Program-made: the position numbers and the translations under genes
Shown here: one piece after another, positions 23,001-35,300 of the stretch
How positions within the stretch are numbered: the first letter of the stretch is position 1
Layout of the letters: every line of letters begins with the position of its first letter
DNA from: Boletus sp. NGJ
Lineage: Eukaryota; Basidiomycota; Agaricomycetes; Boletales; Boletaceae
Direction of reading: 5' to 3'
Assembly (NCBI GenBank): GCA_019096195.1
Contig: JAGTXK010000103.1
Coordinates: 62,001 to 126,000, forward strand
Length of the DNA stretch: 64,000 nucleotides
The notes under the pieces: generated by a model
Told to the model about the DNA's origin: nothing
Databases searched by the model: none
Seen by the model: the letters and a program-made list of their open reading frames with translations, nothing else

Positions 23001-25279
23001 ATCCTGCAGAAATGGACCAAGGTGAGATCTGTCTTCCTCATGATTTGTGAAATAATTTAGGATGAGTTCATTAGGGCTCTGAAATTGCCATTCTTGCATC
23101 AGAAGCATTCCAATTCATCCAAGTGTTTGCTCCTGTCATCAGAGAATCCACACCACATCTGTACTTGTCAGCCATGCCCCAGACACCCTCCAGCTCACCA
23201 CTCACTATCCTCTGGCTTGTACACATGCAAGATCATCTCAAAGTCACAATGGGTCACCCATCCAATTGGCCAGCAGAGGTGCATATCCTGCAGGGCCATG
23301 AACTCTGGGCAACATGTATTGCCTACTCACCTGATGGTAGCCATATAGTCTCTGGTTCTGCAGACAAGTCCCTCAGGATCTGGAATGCAAGTACTGGTCA
23401 ATGTGTGGTGGGCCCAATTCAAGGACATGCAGATTGGATCCTCTCTGTGTCTTATTCACCTGATGGCAGTCACATTGTCTCCAGCTCTGGTGACAAAACC
23501 ATTAGGATTTGGGATGCAAGCACTGGCCAGTGTGTGGCAGGTCCATTTCAGGAGCACACAGATTCAGTCTGGTCTGTTGCCTACTCACCTGATGGTAATC
23601 ACATTGTCTCTGGCTCTATAGACAAAACCATCAGGGTTTGGAATCCAAGCACTGGCCAGTGTGTGATGGGCCCATTCCAGGGGCACAAACAGTCAGTTGG
23701 ATCTGTTGCTTACTCACCAGATGGCAGCTATATTGTTTCTGGCTCTGATGATAATACCATCAGAGTTTGGGATCCAAGCACTGGCCAGTGTGTAGTGGGT
23801 CCACTTTTGGGGCATATAAGATCAGTCAAATCTGTTGCTTACTCACCAGATGGCAGCTGTGTTGTCTCTGGCTCAGCAGATCAAACCATCAGGATCTGGA
23901 ATGCAAACACTGGCCAGTGTGTAATTGGTCCAATGCAGGGACACACAGGCATTATCCTTTGTGTTGCCTATTCACCTGATGGTAATTACATTGTCTCTGG
24001 CTCTGGAGATACAACCATCAGGATCTGGAATGCAAACACTGGTCGTTGTGTGGGAGCTCCCTTGCAAGGGGCCAAAAGTGGAGTTAACTCAGTTGCCTAT
24101 TCACCTGATGGAAACCATATTATCTCTAGCTCTAGAGATAACTCCATTAGGATTTGGAATGCAAGCACTGGTGAAAGTGCTGGCAATCCATTCCAAGGAC
24201 ATCCAGAGCCCTTCTGGTCTATGTCCCTTTCTCCTGATGGTTGTCATATTGTATCTGCCTCTGGAGACACAGACATCAGCATTTGGAATGCAAGCACTGG
24301 TCAGTGCGAAATGGGTCCACTACAGGGGCATACACACACAGTTTGGTCAGTTGCTTATTCACCTGATGGAGATCATATTGTCTCTGGCTCTGAGGACAAA
24401 ACCATCAGGATTTGGAATTCAAGCACTGGTCAGTGTGTTGTAGGTCCATTGCAGGGACACACAAGCACAATTCGATCTGTTGCTTATTCACCTGATGGAA
24501 ATCATATTGTCTCTGGCTCTCTAGATGATACCATTAGGATTTGGAATTCAGGCACTGGTCAATGTGTGGTGGGTCCATTGCAAGGGCACACAAGCACTGT
24601 TGAGTCTGTTGCTTTCTCACCAGATGGCAGCTACATTGTCTCTGCCTCAAATTCAATAAACAACTCCATCAGGATTTGGAGTACAAACACTGGGCAATGT
24701 GTGGCAAGTGAATTCCATGGACACACAGATGGAGTCCAATGTGTTGTCTATTCACCTGATGGCTATCATATTGCATCTGGTTCCTGGGATAACATGATTA
24801 GAATTTTCAATCCACATTCTGGTCAATGTATGGTGGGTCCAATGCAAGGGCATACAGAGTCAATTCTGTCTATTGCCTACTCACCAGATGGGAGCTACAT
24901 AGTCTCAGGCTCTGCAGACAGGACTCTTAGGATTTGGAGCACAAGCACTGGTCAGTGTGTGGCAGGTCCATTCCAACACACAGACTGGGTCAGCTCTGTT
25001 GCCTATTCACCTCATAACAACTGCATTCTTTCTGGATCTTTTGATGGTACCATCAGGGTGTGGACTCTGCAGCCTGGTGTAGCTTTTGAGGATTGGCACC
25101 AGAAAGAGGATGGGTGGGTGGAGACTTCTAATGGTGATTCCATTTGTTGGATCCCACCCTGGGCTAGGCATGTTGTATATCATCCCAGAAATCTCCAGAT
25201 TATCTCCTTACATCACCCTTATAAGCTTGGCCTTCATATATTTCCATATGCAAAGTCTTGGATCCAATGTTGGATTTGA
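20076..25279 (+). CDS. STAND/NLR receptor: C2-like, helical region, NACHT, 14 WD40 repeats
   Basis: A 1,614-residue signal-transducing ATPase of the fungal NLR type (HET-E/HET-D-like), a class implicated in self/non-self recognition and cell death. Eight exons join in frame: 20,076-20,154, 20,207-20,354, 20,402-20,526, 20,584-20,876, 20,925-20,975, 21,032-21,227, 21,274-23,021 and 23,075-25,279. Residues about 20-120 resemble a C2 domain (IEIYIQPPHITTFKNKRYYL, then ASWGDSFFF). A helical region follows to about 380. The NACHT has Walker A GVAGSGKSS and Walker B PLFVVIDALDECGG. Typical agaricomycete linkers (HTSFRDYLLD; VFAPVIRESTPHLYLSA) lead into 14 WD repeats of 43 residues, enough for two seven-bladed propellers. 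The repeats are nearly identical, while the WD40 exon is strikingly poor in CpG. The start ATG is the first that splices into the C2 frame. A WD40-TPR-HET gene lies 1.06 kb downstream on the same strand. Confidence 0.9.
23281..25078 (+). repeat. Array of 14 tandem 129-bp WD40-coding repeats
   Basis: Each unit encodes about 43 residues on the pattern H-x5-SVAYSPDGxxIVSGSxDxTIRIWNxxTGQCVxGPxQG. Units 1-6, 9, 10 and 13 are closest to each other. Unit 7 lacks the opening His, unit 8 has a diverged first strand, unit 11 carries two extra residues (ASNSINNSIRIW), unit 12 is diverged, and unit 14 ends without the usual tail. Variation between units gathers at the positions just after the H and before the D-x-T of the blade, the surface positions that vary in HET-E-type proteins. 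Confidence 0.9.
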
Positions 25280-26342
25280 TTATACACTCTGCTCTACTGT
25301 ATATGGCCTTCTTTCTGCACCTTACTATACTATACTGAGACTTATGTACATGCTTCAAGATTCATTGCTCCTCGTCTGTTAACTTCAGTCTTGATAACAA
25401 CATGTCTATCCTTTACATCTTGTGACTCATGTTTCATTCACTGGAGGACATGTTGATGAGGCCCTTGTATCATACAATCGAGGTATATAGAGAAGTGATA
25501 CATCTCGTTGGGGCTCTTGAATGCATGTCACATAACTGACCGTGTTCTATACACCTCGTCATCGTTGATTTGCGAGAACTGGGAGAGGATGTAATGGTAC
25601 ATGCCATGCACCGAGCAAAATACAACATGTACCCAATCCAAGGGCTGTGCTACGTCTCAACGGGTCGACGTGCAGAAGGGCATAACTGAAGCGGTATTAC
25701 TTGGTGGTTGGTCTATACTTTCGAGTTCAAGTTCCCGATGTCGAGGTAACACGCGAGGCGGGTTGAAACGTATATATAGGCTCAAGAAGCCACGAGATCT
25801 CCACCGAATGTCTAGATGTAGATTAGCCCGGAGAACCAATTTGAACTCAGGAAATGGAATTCTAAATGACCAAGCGGGCATTTACATGTACTTATGCTGC
25901 CATCGCTTTCGAGAGTTGGAACACAATAGTCCGACGAAACAGTAACCAGGTCAGCGTAAAAGCTAGAAATTGTGAGATAGGCGAATCCAATGTCAACTGA
26001 CCTAGGATAATCTTGACTAGTCATGTTGATCAGCATCAGCCGCTATCGCATCAGCCTGGATGATGACACTCGGGTCCCTTGAAGCTTGAGATGTACATAT
26101 GCTGATAAGTCCTCCTCATGCCTTTGTGTAACGACCTTGTAAAATGGTGTCAGATGCGGGTACCGCTACGATAGATCCAAGTCCGACAAGCGCCCAAGCC
26201 ACGCGAGAGAGCATTTGTGGCTCACACCTAGCCCACTTTGAATAATACACACCTTTATCTTCGCTCTGCCTCGTTCTGATACCCGCAGAGCCCTATCGCT
26301 CAACATGCTGCCAACGAATACCGGTGCGCAGTAGCGTTCTAA
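25280..26342. other. Intergenic region between the two recognition genes
   Basis: This 1.06 kb contains the presumed 3' UTR of the receptor (AT-rich, up to about 25,440) and the promoter of the WD40-TPR-HET gene. Open frames at 25,601-25,945 (+) and 25,812-26,036 (-) are short and motif-free. CpG frequency returns to normal from about 25,376. No gene is called. Confidence 0.45.
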
Positions 26343-29300
26343 ATGGGTGAAGCGAGAATGCTGACCGTTCATCAAGACGGCGTGAAAATCGTCACTATTG
26401 ATTGCCAAGACAAAGTATGCTCGGTAGCGTTCCACCCTGATGGAAGGCACATAGTGGGTGGTGGTTGGGAAGGAAGGCTTCGACAATGGGAAGTAGAAGA
26501 TGGCCTCGAAGTTGGAAAGGCGATGGAAGCGGGCTACCCTGTCTTCGCTGTCGGAGTTTCGAGGGATGGCCGCTGGATCGTAAGTGGCGGTAGGGCTGGG
26601 AAGGTGACTGTTTGGGACGCCAGGACACACCAAAAGGTCGTCGAAGCGGAGGGACACAAGGACACGGTGGTGGCGATTGACATTTCACCAGACTCGACGA
26701 CGTTTATAACGGGATCAGGTGACCGCACCGCGATCATATGGGACATCCAGACAGGCCAAAAACTTGTTGGCCCGTTGGAACACGACTATCGGGTGCACGT
26801 CGTCAAGTTCTCACCCGGTGTCTTTGTTATTGGTGATCGATTTGCGACCGTCCAGGCGCATTCAGCACCAGTTCGTATCTTCGACAGTCAGTCGGGTAAA
26901 CTACTCGTCAAGACCCAAGTTGAATTCGGGTCGCGCTTCAATGCAAACCTCGTCTGGTCCCAGGATGGACAGAAAATCTTTGCTACTCCCTGTCACGGAA
27001 ACAAGATCCTGTGTCTCGATGGGGTCACTGGTTCGTTGCTCGCAGAATGGACTACACAGGACGTACATGTTCAGTTCCCCTTGCTGGCAAGCAGCGGGCT
27101 CTCTAACTTGCTCGCATTGCACTCTCGTGACCACATTTCGTTTTGGGACGCTGCACATACAAATCAACGGGTTGGTTCGGTTGCTAGACCACAATCTGTG
27201 GTTAGCATGGCCCTGTCGCCCGACGACAACCGTCTTGTAAGTATTGGAGAAGACAAGAAAGTTACGATCCGAAGACTCCGTCCTATTCTCTCCCAGTCCT
27301 ATGTGATCAATACGTTCTCTGCAGAAAATCCCCAGCAGACCATGACTCAAAGCCCGGGCATGTCTCCCCATCCGCCCCAGGGTATTGTAAGTTGCCTCCG
27401 AGCCTAATGTAAATATTGTGTGTCATCTGATTGTTTCCTTCTCAGCTACAGACCGAAACTCAGTTACCACTCATGCATGTCAACAGTACAGCTTTCAGTC
27501 CGTGGATACGCGATGAGCTCATTGAGACTGAGGCCTTGCTCACGGATGAAATTACCATGGCCACGAAGGATAGTCATCATGCACTCGCCAATCGCGCTCT
27601 TATACGTGCACACCGGCAAGACTGCAGCGCAGCGATTGACGATGCCAAAAACGTAAATTTCTTTCAATTCTTCTGCGTGGCCGTGCTCACGCGAGTCTAC
27701 TCCAAGTCGATCAGAACCCAACCATCTGTCATGGGTTACATCGCTCTGGCTATCGCACACATTCGTAGCTGCGAACGCGATGCAGGATTCAAGGCCCTAG
27801 ATTTTGCATTCAAGCAATGTTATCCGAGTGATCTTGACTTTCTTCTGCTAATCAAGGTGTGCATTCCGTGTCACGTATTTCTACCACTATCCAACCTCTC
27901 CAAGGCCATCATCTTGTATGTGGACAAGAAGTATGACGACGCGATGACGCGCGTTCATGCGTTGATCAATGCCACGGATGACAAGTCAATGTATTACTCT
28001 GTTCTGGCACGTATCGACTGTGATATCATACTCACGATGTTACTGACGTTTTCCGCAGAGCCAAATGTATTTTCTCCACGGAATCGCGCGGATGGAACAG
28101 GGCCAGTACGAACATGCAATTCAATGTTTTGAGCGTGCACAGGTCCCGGTCCAAACTCATCTAAGTCCTCATCTGGAGGCGATCATGCTGGTGAGATATT
28201 TTCATCGCAGCCCCACGATATATAATACTAACTGGCTTTGAAGATGTTTAGATGGAATTTTGATGGACTAGGAATCACTGTTCAACGGTGCCTATGTGAG
28301 GCTCTATACGCTGTGGGTCGAACAAGAGAGGCTGCGGAAGCCCTTCTCAAGATGATTAGTACCTCTGGTGAAGAGGTCCGAAAGGGCGTGGGGCATTCAG
28401 AATGGGTGACTGGTGAGTTTTACTATGACCAATTTTGTTGATGTACATTCAAACTCTCCCCATTAGATTTTATGAGGCGATGTATAGCAACGTTCGAAAC
28501 TGAGGGTGATACTGCATCGAGTTCAGGAAACCACGAGGAAGCCATCAATCAGTACTCGGTCGCACTTTCCCTCGATCCAACTGCTCACGGTCTCTTTCTC
28601 AAGCGAAGTAAGGCCCGAGCACTAAAGGCGCTGTGGGAGGATGCTTTGAGGGATGCGAACAAGGTATGGCATTCACTCACTGCGTAATTCTCCGTGCTTA
28701 GTTGCACCTATCAGGCGGTCGAGTTTGACCCCTCGTCCCCTTGGGGGTATGAACAAAAACGCGCCGTACTTCACGGGGCTGGTTGTTACGCCGAGGCAAT
28801 AGACGCACACAAGTCCACGCTTTTGATGTTCGGGCAATCTTCCGATCCAGACATTCGAGGTACGTACACATTCGAATGGCACGAAACATGTCTTCTAATA
28901 TCTATGTGTAGAACATTTTCGTCAGTACGTCGATCCCTCAGCAACGGAGGGGGAAATTCGGAGAGTCATCAAGCAAACCATCCGTGATACGCCGAGCGTG
29001 CTCATCAACACATTCAACGGCCGCCTTTATGACAAGGGCAAACAAATAGCCGTCTTCGAGGCTCTCCCAATTTTCAAGGAGCTCGTTTCCTCAATGACGA
29101 GAAAGCTTGATCTTCCCCGTATCGAACAAGTAGTGAAAGAATACTATCGATATGTAATGCTCTCGCATAGATGGGAAGAAAACGAACCCTTGTTCGAGAA
29201 GGTGGTGAACATATCAATCTACAATCTCGAGGTATCTCCAGCGAACGAGAAGTTACGAAGGTTCTGTTCACTCGTACGCGATGCTGGATTCCATTGGGCA

Positions 29301-30584
29301 TGGAGTGACACATGCTGTATCGACAAGAGCAACAGCTCAGTACTGCAGCAGTCGTTGGTCGCCATGTTCACATGGTATCACGACTCATCATTGACGATCG
29401 TCTTCCTTCGAGGCGTGGGGAAGCTTGCAAAATCTGGTGATCTGCGAAGAAGTACGTGGAACACTCGAGCATGGACATTTCAAGAGTACCTTGCCTCTAC
29501 AGCCATCCAATTCTACACAGAGGACTGGTCCCTGTATCTGAACTTGGATGTCTTTAATCATAAAGACGTGCCAGACATTGTCTTGGAGATGGAGCAGGCG
29601 ACCGGGGCCCCTGCACATCAGTTGCTTACACTTCACCCGGGATTCGACAACATTCGGGAGAAGCTCCACCTGGCATCAACTCGCGAAACGACCCTTGTCG
29701 AAGATGCCGCATACTCGTTGTTGGGGATATTTTCTGTCCGGGGTATGCCAGTCATATATGGTGAAGGGAAAGAGGCACTAGGTCGACTCTTGGAAAATAT
29801 TCTCTCGGGATCTGGAGATTCAAGCATCCTTGCCTGGACAGGAAAACCAAGCAGTTATAATACTTGTCTTCCAGACGACATCACTGTATTCGGACAGCTG
29901 GCGACCTCTCACCTTCCCCGACCCCTCACGGATACCGAGATGGACACGATCGTCAAACAATTACGGGCGTCGTTGCTAGACGTAGACTTAGCAGCAGCTC
30001 TGTATGACCGACTTCATGACCTTCCCTCTCCGTCGTGCTCGGTACGACGATTGAAACTTCCCTGTATCATGTTTCCCCTTGGTACCGTCATACCTTCTCG
30101 CATGAGCGCTCCGGTCCGCACATATCACGCCTGGGTTCCTGCCCTCGGTGTTGTGGATATCATGGCAACAGAAGATCTTTCGATGCTGGAACATCTATAT
30201 CTCGTTCATCCATGGATCCATGATCTGCTCGACCGAGAACATCCGAGAAGCGCCACCATCAAGGATGACCTCGCCCTCCCTCTGCCACCCCTGAATGAAG
30301 ACAATTCCACGTCCGAAGATCCTACAACATACCGACGATTGTTATCCTACGAAGCGCCACCTCTCCCTTCTCTCCGCAGAGTACCAATGGACAAGCAGAC
30401 ACGTGCTTTGCGGCTCGTTGCCCGTCTCCAGCAACCATTTGGCGCGTTGTTGCTTACACCGAACCGTGAGGGCAGCATGGAGTACAAGAGGGTAGCCACT
30501 AACTGCGTGATCACCGTTCGAGTGCAGGAAGATGTGGATCTTTCGCATCTTGTGCACAATGTGCGTACTCTGGATGTGCTGTAG
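26343..30584 (+). CDS. WD40-TPR-HET domain protein (heterokaryon-incompatibility type)
   Basis: A large agaricomycete-type fusion. Exon 1 (26,343-27,386) encodes about seven degenerate WD repeats (for example VFAVGVSRDGRWIVSGGRAG, FITGSGDRTAIIWD). Exons at 27,446-27,652, 27,707-27,856, 27,905-about 28,010, 28,059-28,190, 28,244-28,412 and onward encode TPR-like helices (ALANRALIRAHRQDCSAAID; AINQYSVALSLDPTAHGLFL). From about 28,913 the last exon encodes a HET domain: YVMLSHRWEENEP, HWAWSDTCCIDKSNSSVLQQ, LTIVFLRGV and STWNTRAWTFQEYLASTAIQ are its three conserved blocks. HET domains execute incompatibility cell death in filamentous fungi. The WD40/TPR junction is phase-clean across 27,387-27,445; the donor near 28,000-28,015 is uncertain. 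An alternative reading is two adjacent genes, but the linking intron favours one. It probably functions with the upstream receptor. Confidence 0.82.
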
Positions 30585-32313
30585 AAGCATGTGCCAACAA
30601 TGTACGTTGCACCAGTTGTCGTCTACTTCACTATTTTATCGCTCTTTGACTAAATCGCATCTCTCCTAGTTTGTTCCCTTTGCGTCCTCGCTTCCATGTC
30701 GCCCCAATTCACCTTTCGGCATGGATCCAGCACAAGTGGACATCAGCGGCCGCGTAGTGGACTCGCAATCAAGCGCTCGTCTCATGGGATACTTACGTTG
30801 CCAGGATCCAAACCTTGCCACCAGTCGTGACACATTTAACCCCCAGCCCTCCTCGTTACTTGTATTTCCTTCAGGTCGATCAGGTAGACATCCACACATG
30901 AGCTCTTTGTGGCCGATACCCATAATTTTATTTGTTACCTCCGGTGCAGGGACAAATCATGATGTCTAGTTCCCCAGGACTTGCTTCAGTCACGTCCACG
31001 TCATCTCTTCGCGGTACCCAGTGTCCTTTCAATCATAGATCGTCAAGAGTCCCTATGCACATCTAGCGCTTTCTATGGGTATACCCAGTGGTCCAGTGGC
31101 CGTACGCGATCACGGAATTTAAGTGGTAGTTATCTTTTATAAGTTGTTCCCATTCTCACGTTTCTACGGTCGAGATAGAAACTTCATTTCCTGAGTCCTC
31201 ATAATGTCAAGATCTCTTCGTCACTGTCCACGATATCTAGAACTACGTGCATACTTCTGTGGACATCGTGACAATATTCCCTGGCTGAAAGACCGTCTCA
31301 GTGTATGTTTTCCTTTAACCACTGAAATCAAATTTCTTGACCCTTTATCATATTCGTGACGACTTGAATCACGTTTCCAGTGTGCTTCGGAGGGAGTCAG
31401 GGACTGGCGCTTGCGCCGCTACGATCTATATAGCCAACGAACTCACATTGAGACTCGGTGATCTTAGCGTCATGTTGTCGTTTATTTTGAACGCGACAAG
31501 AATGGAAAGGTCGACTGAGATGTCAATATGGCTTGATTCTTAAGCTCCTCCAAATTCTTTCGTCGTCTCGTCCGCTAACATGTGCGTGTATGTAATGCTT
31601 CAAAAATTATCTCATGATGAGAGGCGTCGAAATTTGTAGCCTTATTGTCAAAGACTCTTTGAATCGCTCATCTTTGCACTCTAGGCACGTTTGCCGGCTG
31701 CGGCCATCCTTGCGACAGTGCATAAGTAGATCCTGAAGGTCCCTTGCGTGGTCTGGGTCGCCTTCTCAACTCAGGTCTGTCCCATCTTCATGGTCTAAGA
31801 TGCACTGAGTAAGCATGCATCTAGCTCTCACTCGGTGACCGAGCCATCGTCTGGCCACAAAGGGCCCGAAGCTCGGGATCGGCTCGCCAGGGCAAGCTTG
31901 GTTCTGCGGTGCGTCCTTGATATTTCAGTCTTTATGTTAAACATCATGCTCTGGCCACCCCTGGGAACGTGTCGACCTGATATCGGATTCGCGGCTTCAG
32001 GCTTGTGCTTCCGTATTGCACTCGTCGTCATAGTATCATAAGTAAAATGACTGCATCTTGTCTGAGACGACGTTCACGGCCCCATGGGTCCCGTTGCGGT
32101 CATGAATAGTGTATATTAGCCTTCTGTACACAGAGCTGGGTGCCACGGTCTCACGGGGTCCTCCATACCCGTTTTCGGTATCGGCTCTCGGAAGCTCTTA
32201 CGAACTCTCGCTCACTCTCTCGACTTGTTGGGGCCCTGCGCGTCTTCTGGATAGCAAAAGCGGCTCTGACGTGCCTCTGACAACTCTATCGCTTTGTATG
32301 ATATTTCTCTGTC
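30585..32313. other. Intergenic region, no gene recognised
   Basis: This 1.7 kb between the HET gene and CTR9 has only short frames. An 82-codon plus-strand frame at 30,721-30,969 starts with ATG but has no motif and overlaps equally long frames on the minus strand. The last few hundred bases are presumably the CTR9 promoter and leader. Confidence 0.4.
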
Positions 32314-35300
32314 ATGGATGACTCGGCAAATGGCACTGGACGGTCGATTGACATCGAACTGGGAGGACAAGAAGTCATAACTATAGACCTGGACAACCTC
32401 GACCCCAACCCGGACGACGTACTTGATCTATTGAAGGAAGGTCAATGTAGAGTTTCGGTGTGGGCGAGACTGGCCGGGGAGTATTGGCGGAGGGGATACC
32501 TTTCTGCTGCAGAGCGGATTGCACATTCCGCGATCGAGTGTACGTGGTCGGATTAATATTGGTTGTACGCCTGTGGCATACTTATTCGTGGTGTTTTTTT
32601 GGTAGCTTTAACAGCGAATGGCACCACAGCTCAGTCACCTCCAATATACGCACTACTCGCGAACATCCAGATTGCACATGCCCAGAAAGCTCCAAAATTA
32701 ATTTTACTAGATGCTCGTAAGCCCTCGACATTTGCTTTATTGTGCTTGTTTATGATTGCCGTGCAGGGGAGGATAAACTCACAGGCGTACGTTCAAAAGA
32801 GGAATATTATCGGGATGCTGCTCAGTACCTCAATGCCGGAGAGAGAGCGGCAGCGGAAGGTGGAGAAGGTGTCGGTGGAACTCTGGCATTTTTGACGCGA
32901 GGTATATAATGATCGTTGTCCGAATGTCCGAACTTACAGTAACACGGTTTAGGTATCCAACAACTGGCCACCCGATCCATGGATGACGCGATGCGCTCTT
33001 TCGAAGGTGTTCTCGCAGAAAAACCGACTAACATCGTGGCACTCCTCGGCAAAGTTTGCTCTTCTGCTCGATCAACATTGCTGGAGCTGACAGGTCTCTG
33101 AAACCCAGGCCCGCATTCTTTACGCAAGACGAAATTACCCTCAAGCTCTCAAATTATTCCAGCAAGTCCTCCAACTAAACCCGTCGTGCGTTCCAGATCC
33201 TCGAATTGGTATCGGTCTTTGCCTGTGGGCAATGGATCACAAGGCGAAAGCAAAAGCTGCATGGCAAAGAAGCCTGCAAGTGGTGCGTAGCTCATTATTG
33301 CAACTTTCATTTCAATCGTGGCACTCAGCTTTATGACCAGAATCCGTCTGAGTGGGCCGCGCAACTTTTGTTGGGCTTGGAGTCTATCAACGCGAGTAAA
33401 GCGGGGAACCAAACCGAACAAGAACGTGCCGAGGCCTTCTTAATTGGTACCAAATATATTGAGAAGGCTTTCAATGCAAACCAAAAGAGCGCTGCAGCGG
33501 CGAACGCGTTGTGCGAGCTGTTCCTTCGTAAAAACAACCTTAAACGGGTGAGCTGACATCTTAGAACATGTGTCCAACTTTTCTGACTCTCATTCAGGCA
33601 TTGAAACTGGCAGAGAGAACGGTACAGTTTGCTGATACACTCACGCTTCTAACGGATGGCAATCTAAGAGCTGCCCGAGCCCTGCATGCTGAAGGGTCGA
33701 CAAAAGAAGCGACAAAGTACTACACAATCGCGACGGAGGGCCAACCCAAACACATACTTGGTGCTGTTGGCATGGCGCAAATGCAGATACTCAATGGTGA
33801 GCTCTAGGTTCTCTGGACCAGACCGGAATGGTGAACTCCTAGATGATCAGATGAAGTGGCTGCTGCGATCCACACTCTCGACACTTTGACGCAACCTCCA
33901 AACCCACAGCGATCGTTGGAAGCCACAGTTATCCTAGCTTCGCTTCGTGCACATCCCCGGCCAGGTGTATCGAGCGCGGACGTTGCCCAGGAGAAGCTCA
34001 AAGCACGTGAGCTGTTCGACCGAGTTACCAAAACCATCGAACTTGGCGATGCACGTGCGAACGGACATGCGAATGCGTCAAGTCGAACATCAAGTATACT
34101 CAATGATGACATGGAGATGCACGTTGAAATAGCACGCTTATGGCAGGAAGACAACGTGGAACGGACTACCAAAGCTTTCCGTGATGCCTCACGAGTCAGC
34201 GCGGCGAGTGGTCAGGCCGATCCTCGGCTGCTGAACAATCTCGGCGCCTTGCAACACATGGAAGGCAACTTGGACGAAGCGCGGATTGTGTATGAAGACG
34301 CGTTGACAAAGGCCGCCACTCTCAGCGCAGACGATGGGGAGGCCATGTCGACGTCGATATTGTACAATCTCGCTAGGGTATACGAGGATATTGGTGAGCA
34401 TGCAATAGCCAAAGGGGCATACGACAAGCTCCTTTCTCGCCATCCGGAGTATGTTGACGGTCAGTCTTTCTATACGACCTTCTCTTGAAAAGGCCCCGTT
34501 GACAGTTGAAATAGCCAAGATCCGACAAGCCCAGATGCTTGTGAATATTGGCCAGCCCAACGACGCTCACGAATTGCTGAAGCAGGCCTTGGCCACCCAG
34601 AATACCAACCTCAACCTCCGCGCATTCTATACTTCTTTCCTCCTTCAACACAACGTCAAGGTGGCCAAGGACTTCGTATTCGCCACGCTCAAAGACCACG
34701 AGAGACACGATGTCTACTCTCTCTGCGCCGCTGGGTGGATCCTGTATGCCCAAAGTCGGGATAACCGAGATCCTAACCCAAAGATGATAGAAGAACGAAA
34801 ACGGAACTTCCAACGTGCGGTCGAGGCATACCACAAGGCACTTCAGCTGGATCCTCTCTGTGCTGTAGCTGCTCAAGGTCTTGCCATTGCAGTTGCGGAG
34901 GATGCGTTGGGGACGTTGAGTGGTGTGCCCCCCGTCTCAGCAGCCGACGACGCTCAGCGGCGATTGAAGAATTCGCGAGAAGCGCTGGACGTTTTCGCAA
35001 AGATTCGGGAGACACTCAACGATGGGAGTGTCTATGTAAACATGGGTCACTGCTACTACGCGCGCGACGAGTTCGACCGCGCGATTGAAAGCGTGAGCAA
35101 TAGATCGGACCATTTGGGGATTGAACGCTTACCCCAACTTGGTAGTACCAAACTGCTTCCGTCAAGTTCTACAACGGTCAGAACGTGCCTGTGCTGATGT
35201 GTTTATGTCGATCTTGGTACGCCAAAGCCACGAAGGAGCAAACGTCGGCGGCCATGAATACCGCGTTGAAATATGCTCAGACGGTGAGATTTCCCTTCGC

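Noticed and set aside
23022-23074. Apparent break between the NACHT frame and the WD40 frame, suggesting two genes or a broken receptor
   Set aside because: A 53-base GT-AG intron joins the two in phase and restores the family's standard linker, so it is a single intact gene.
20076-25279. The CpG-poor, repetitive stretch as a transposable element
   Set aside because: The repeats are WD40 coding units in an intact frame attached to NACHT; there are no terminal repeats, target-site duplications or transposition enzymes.
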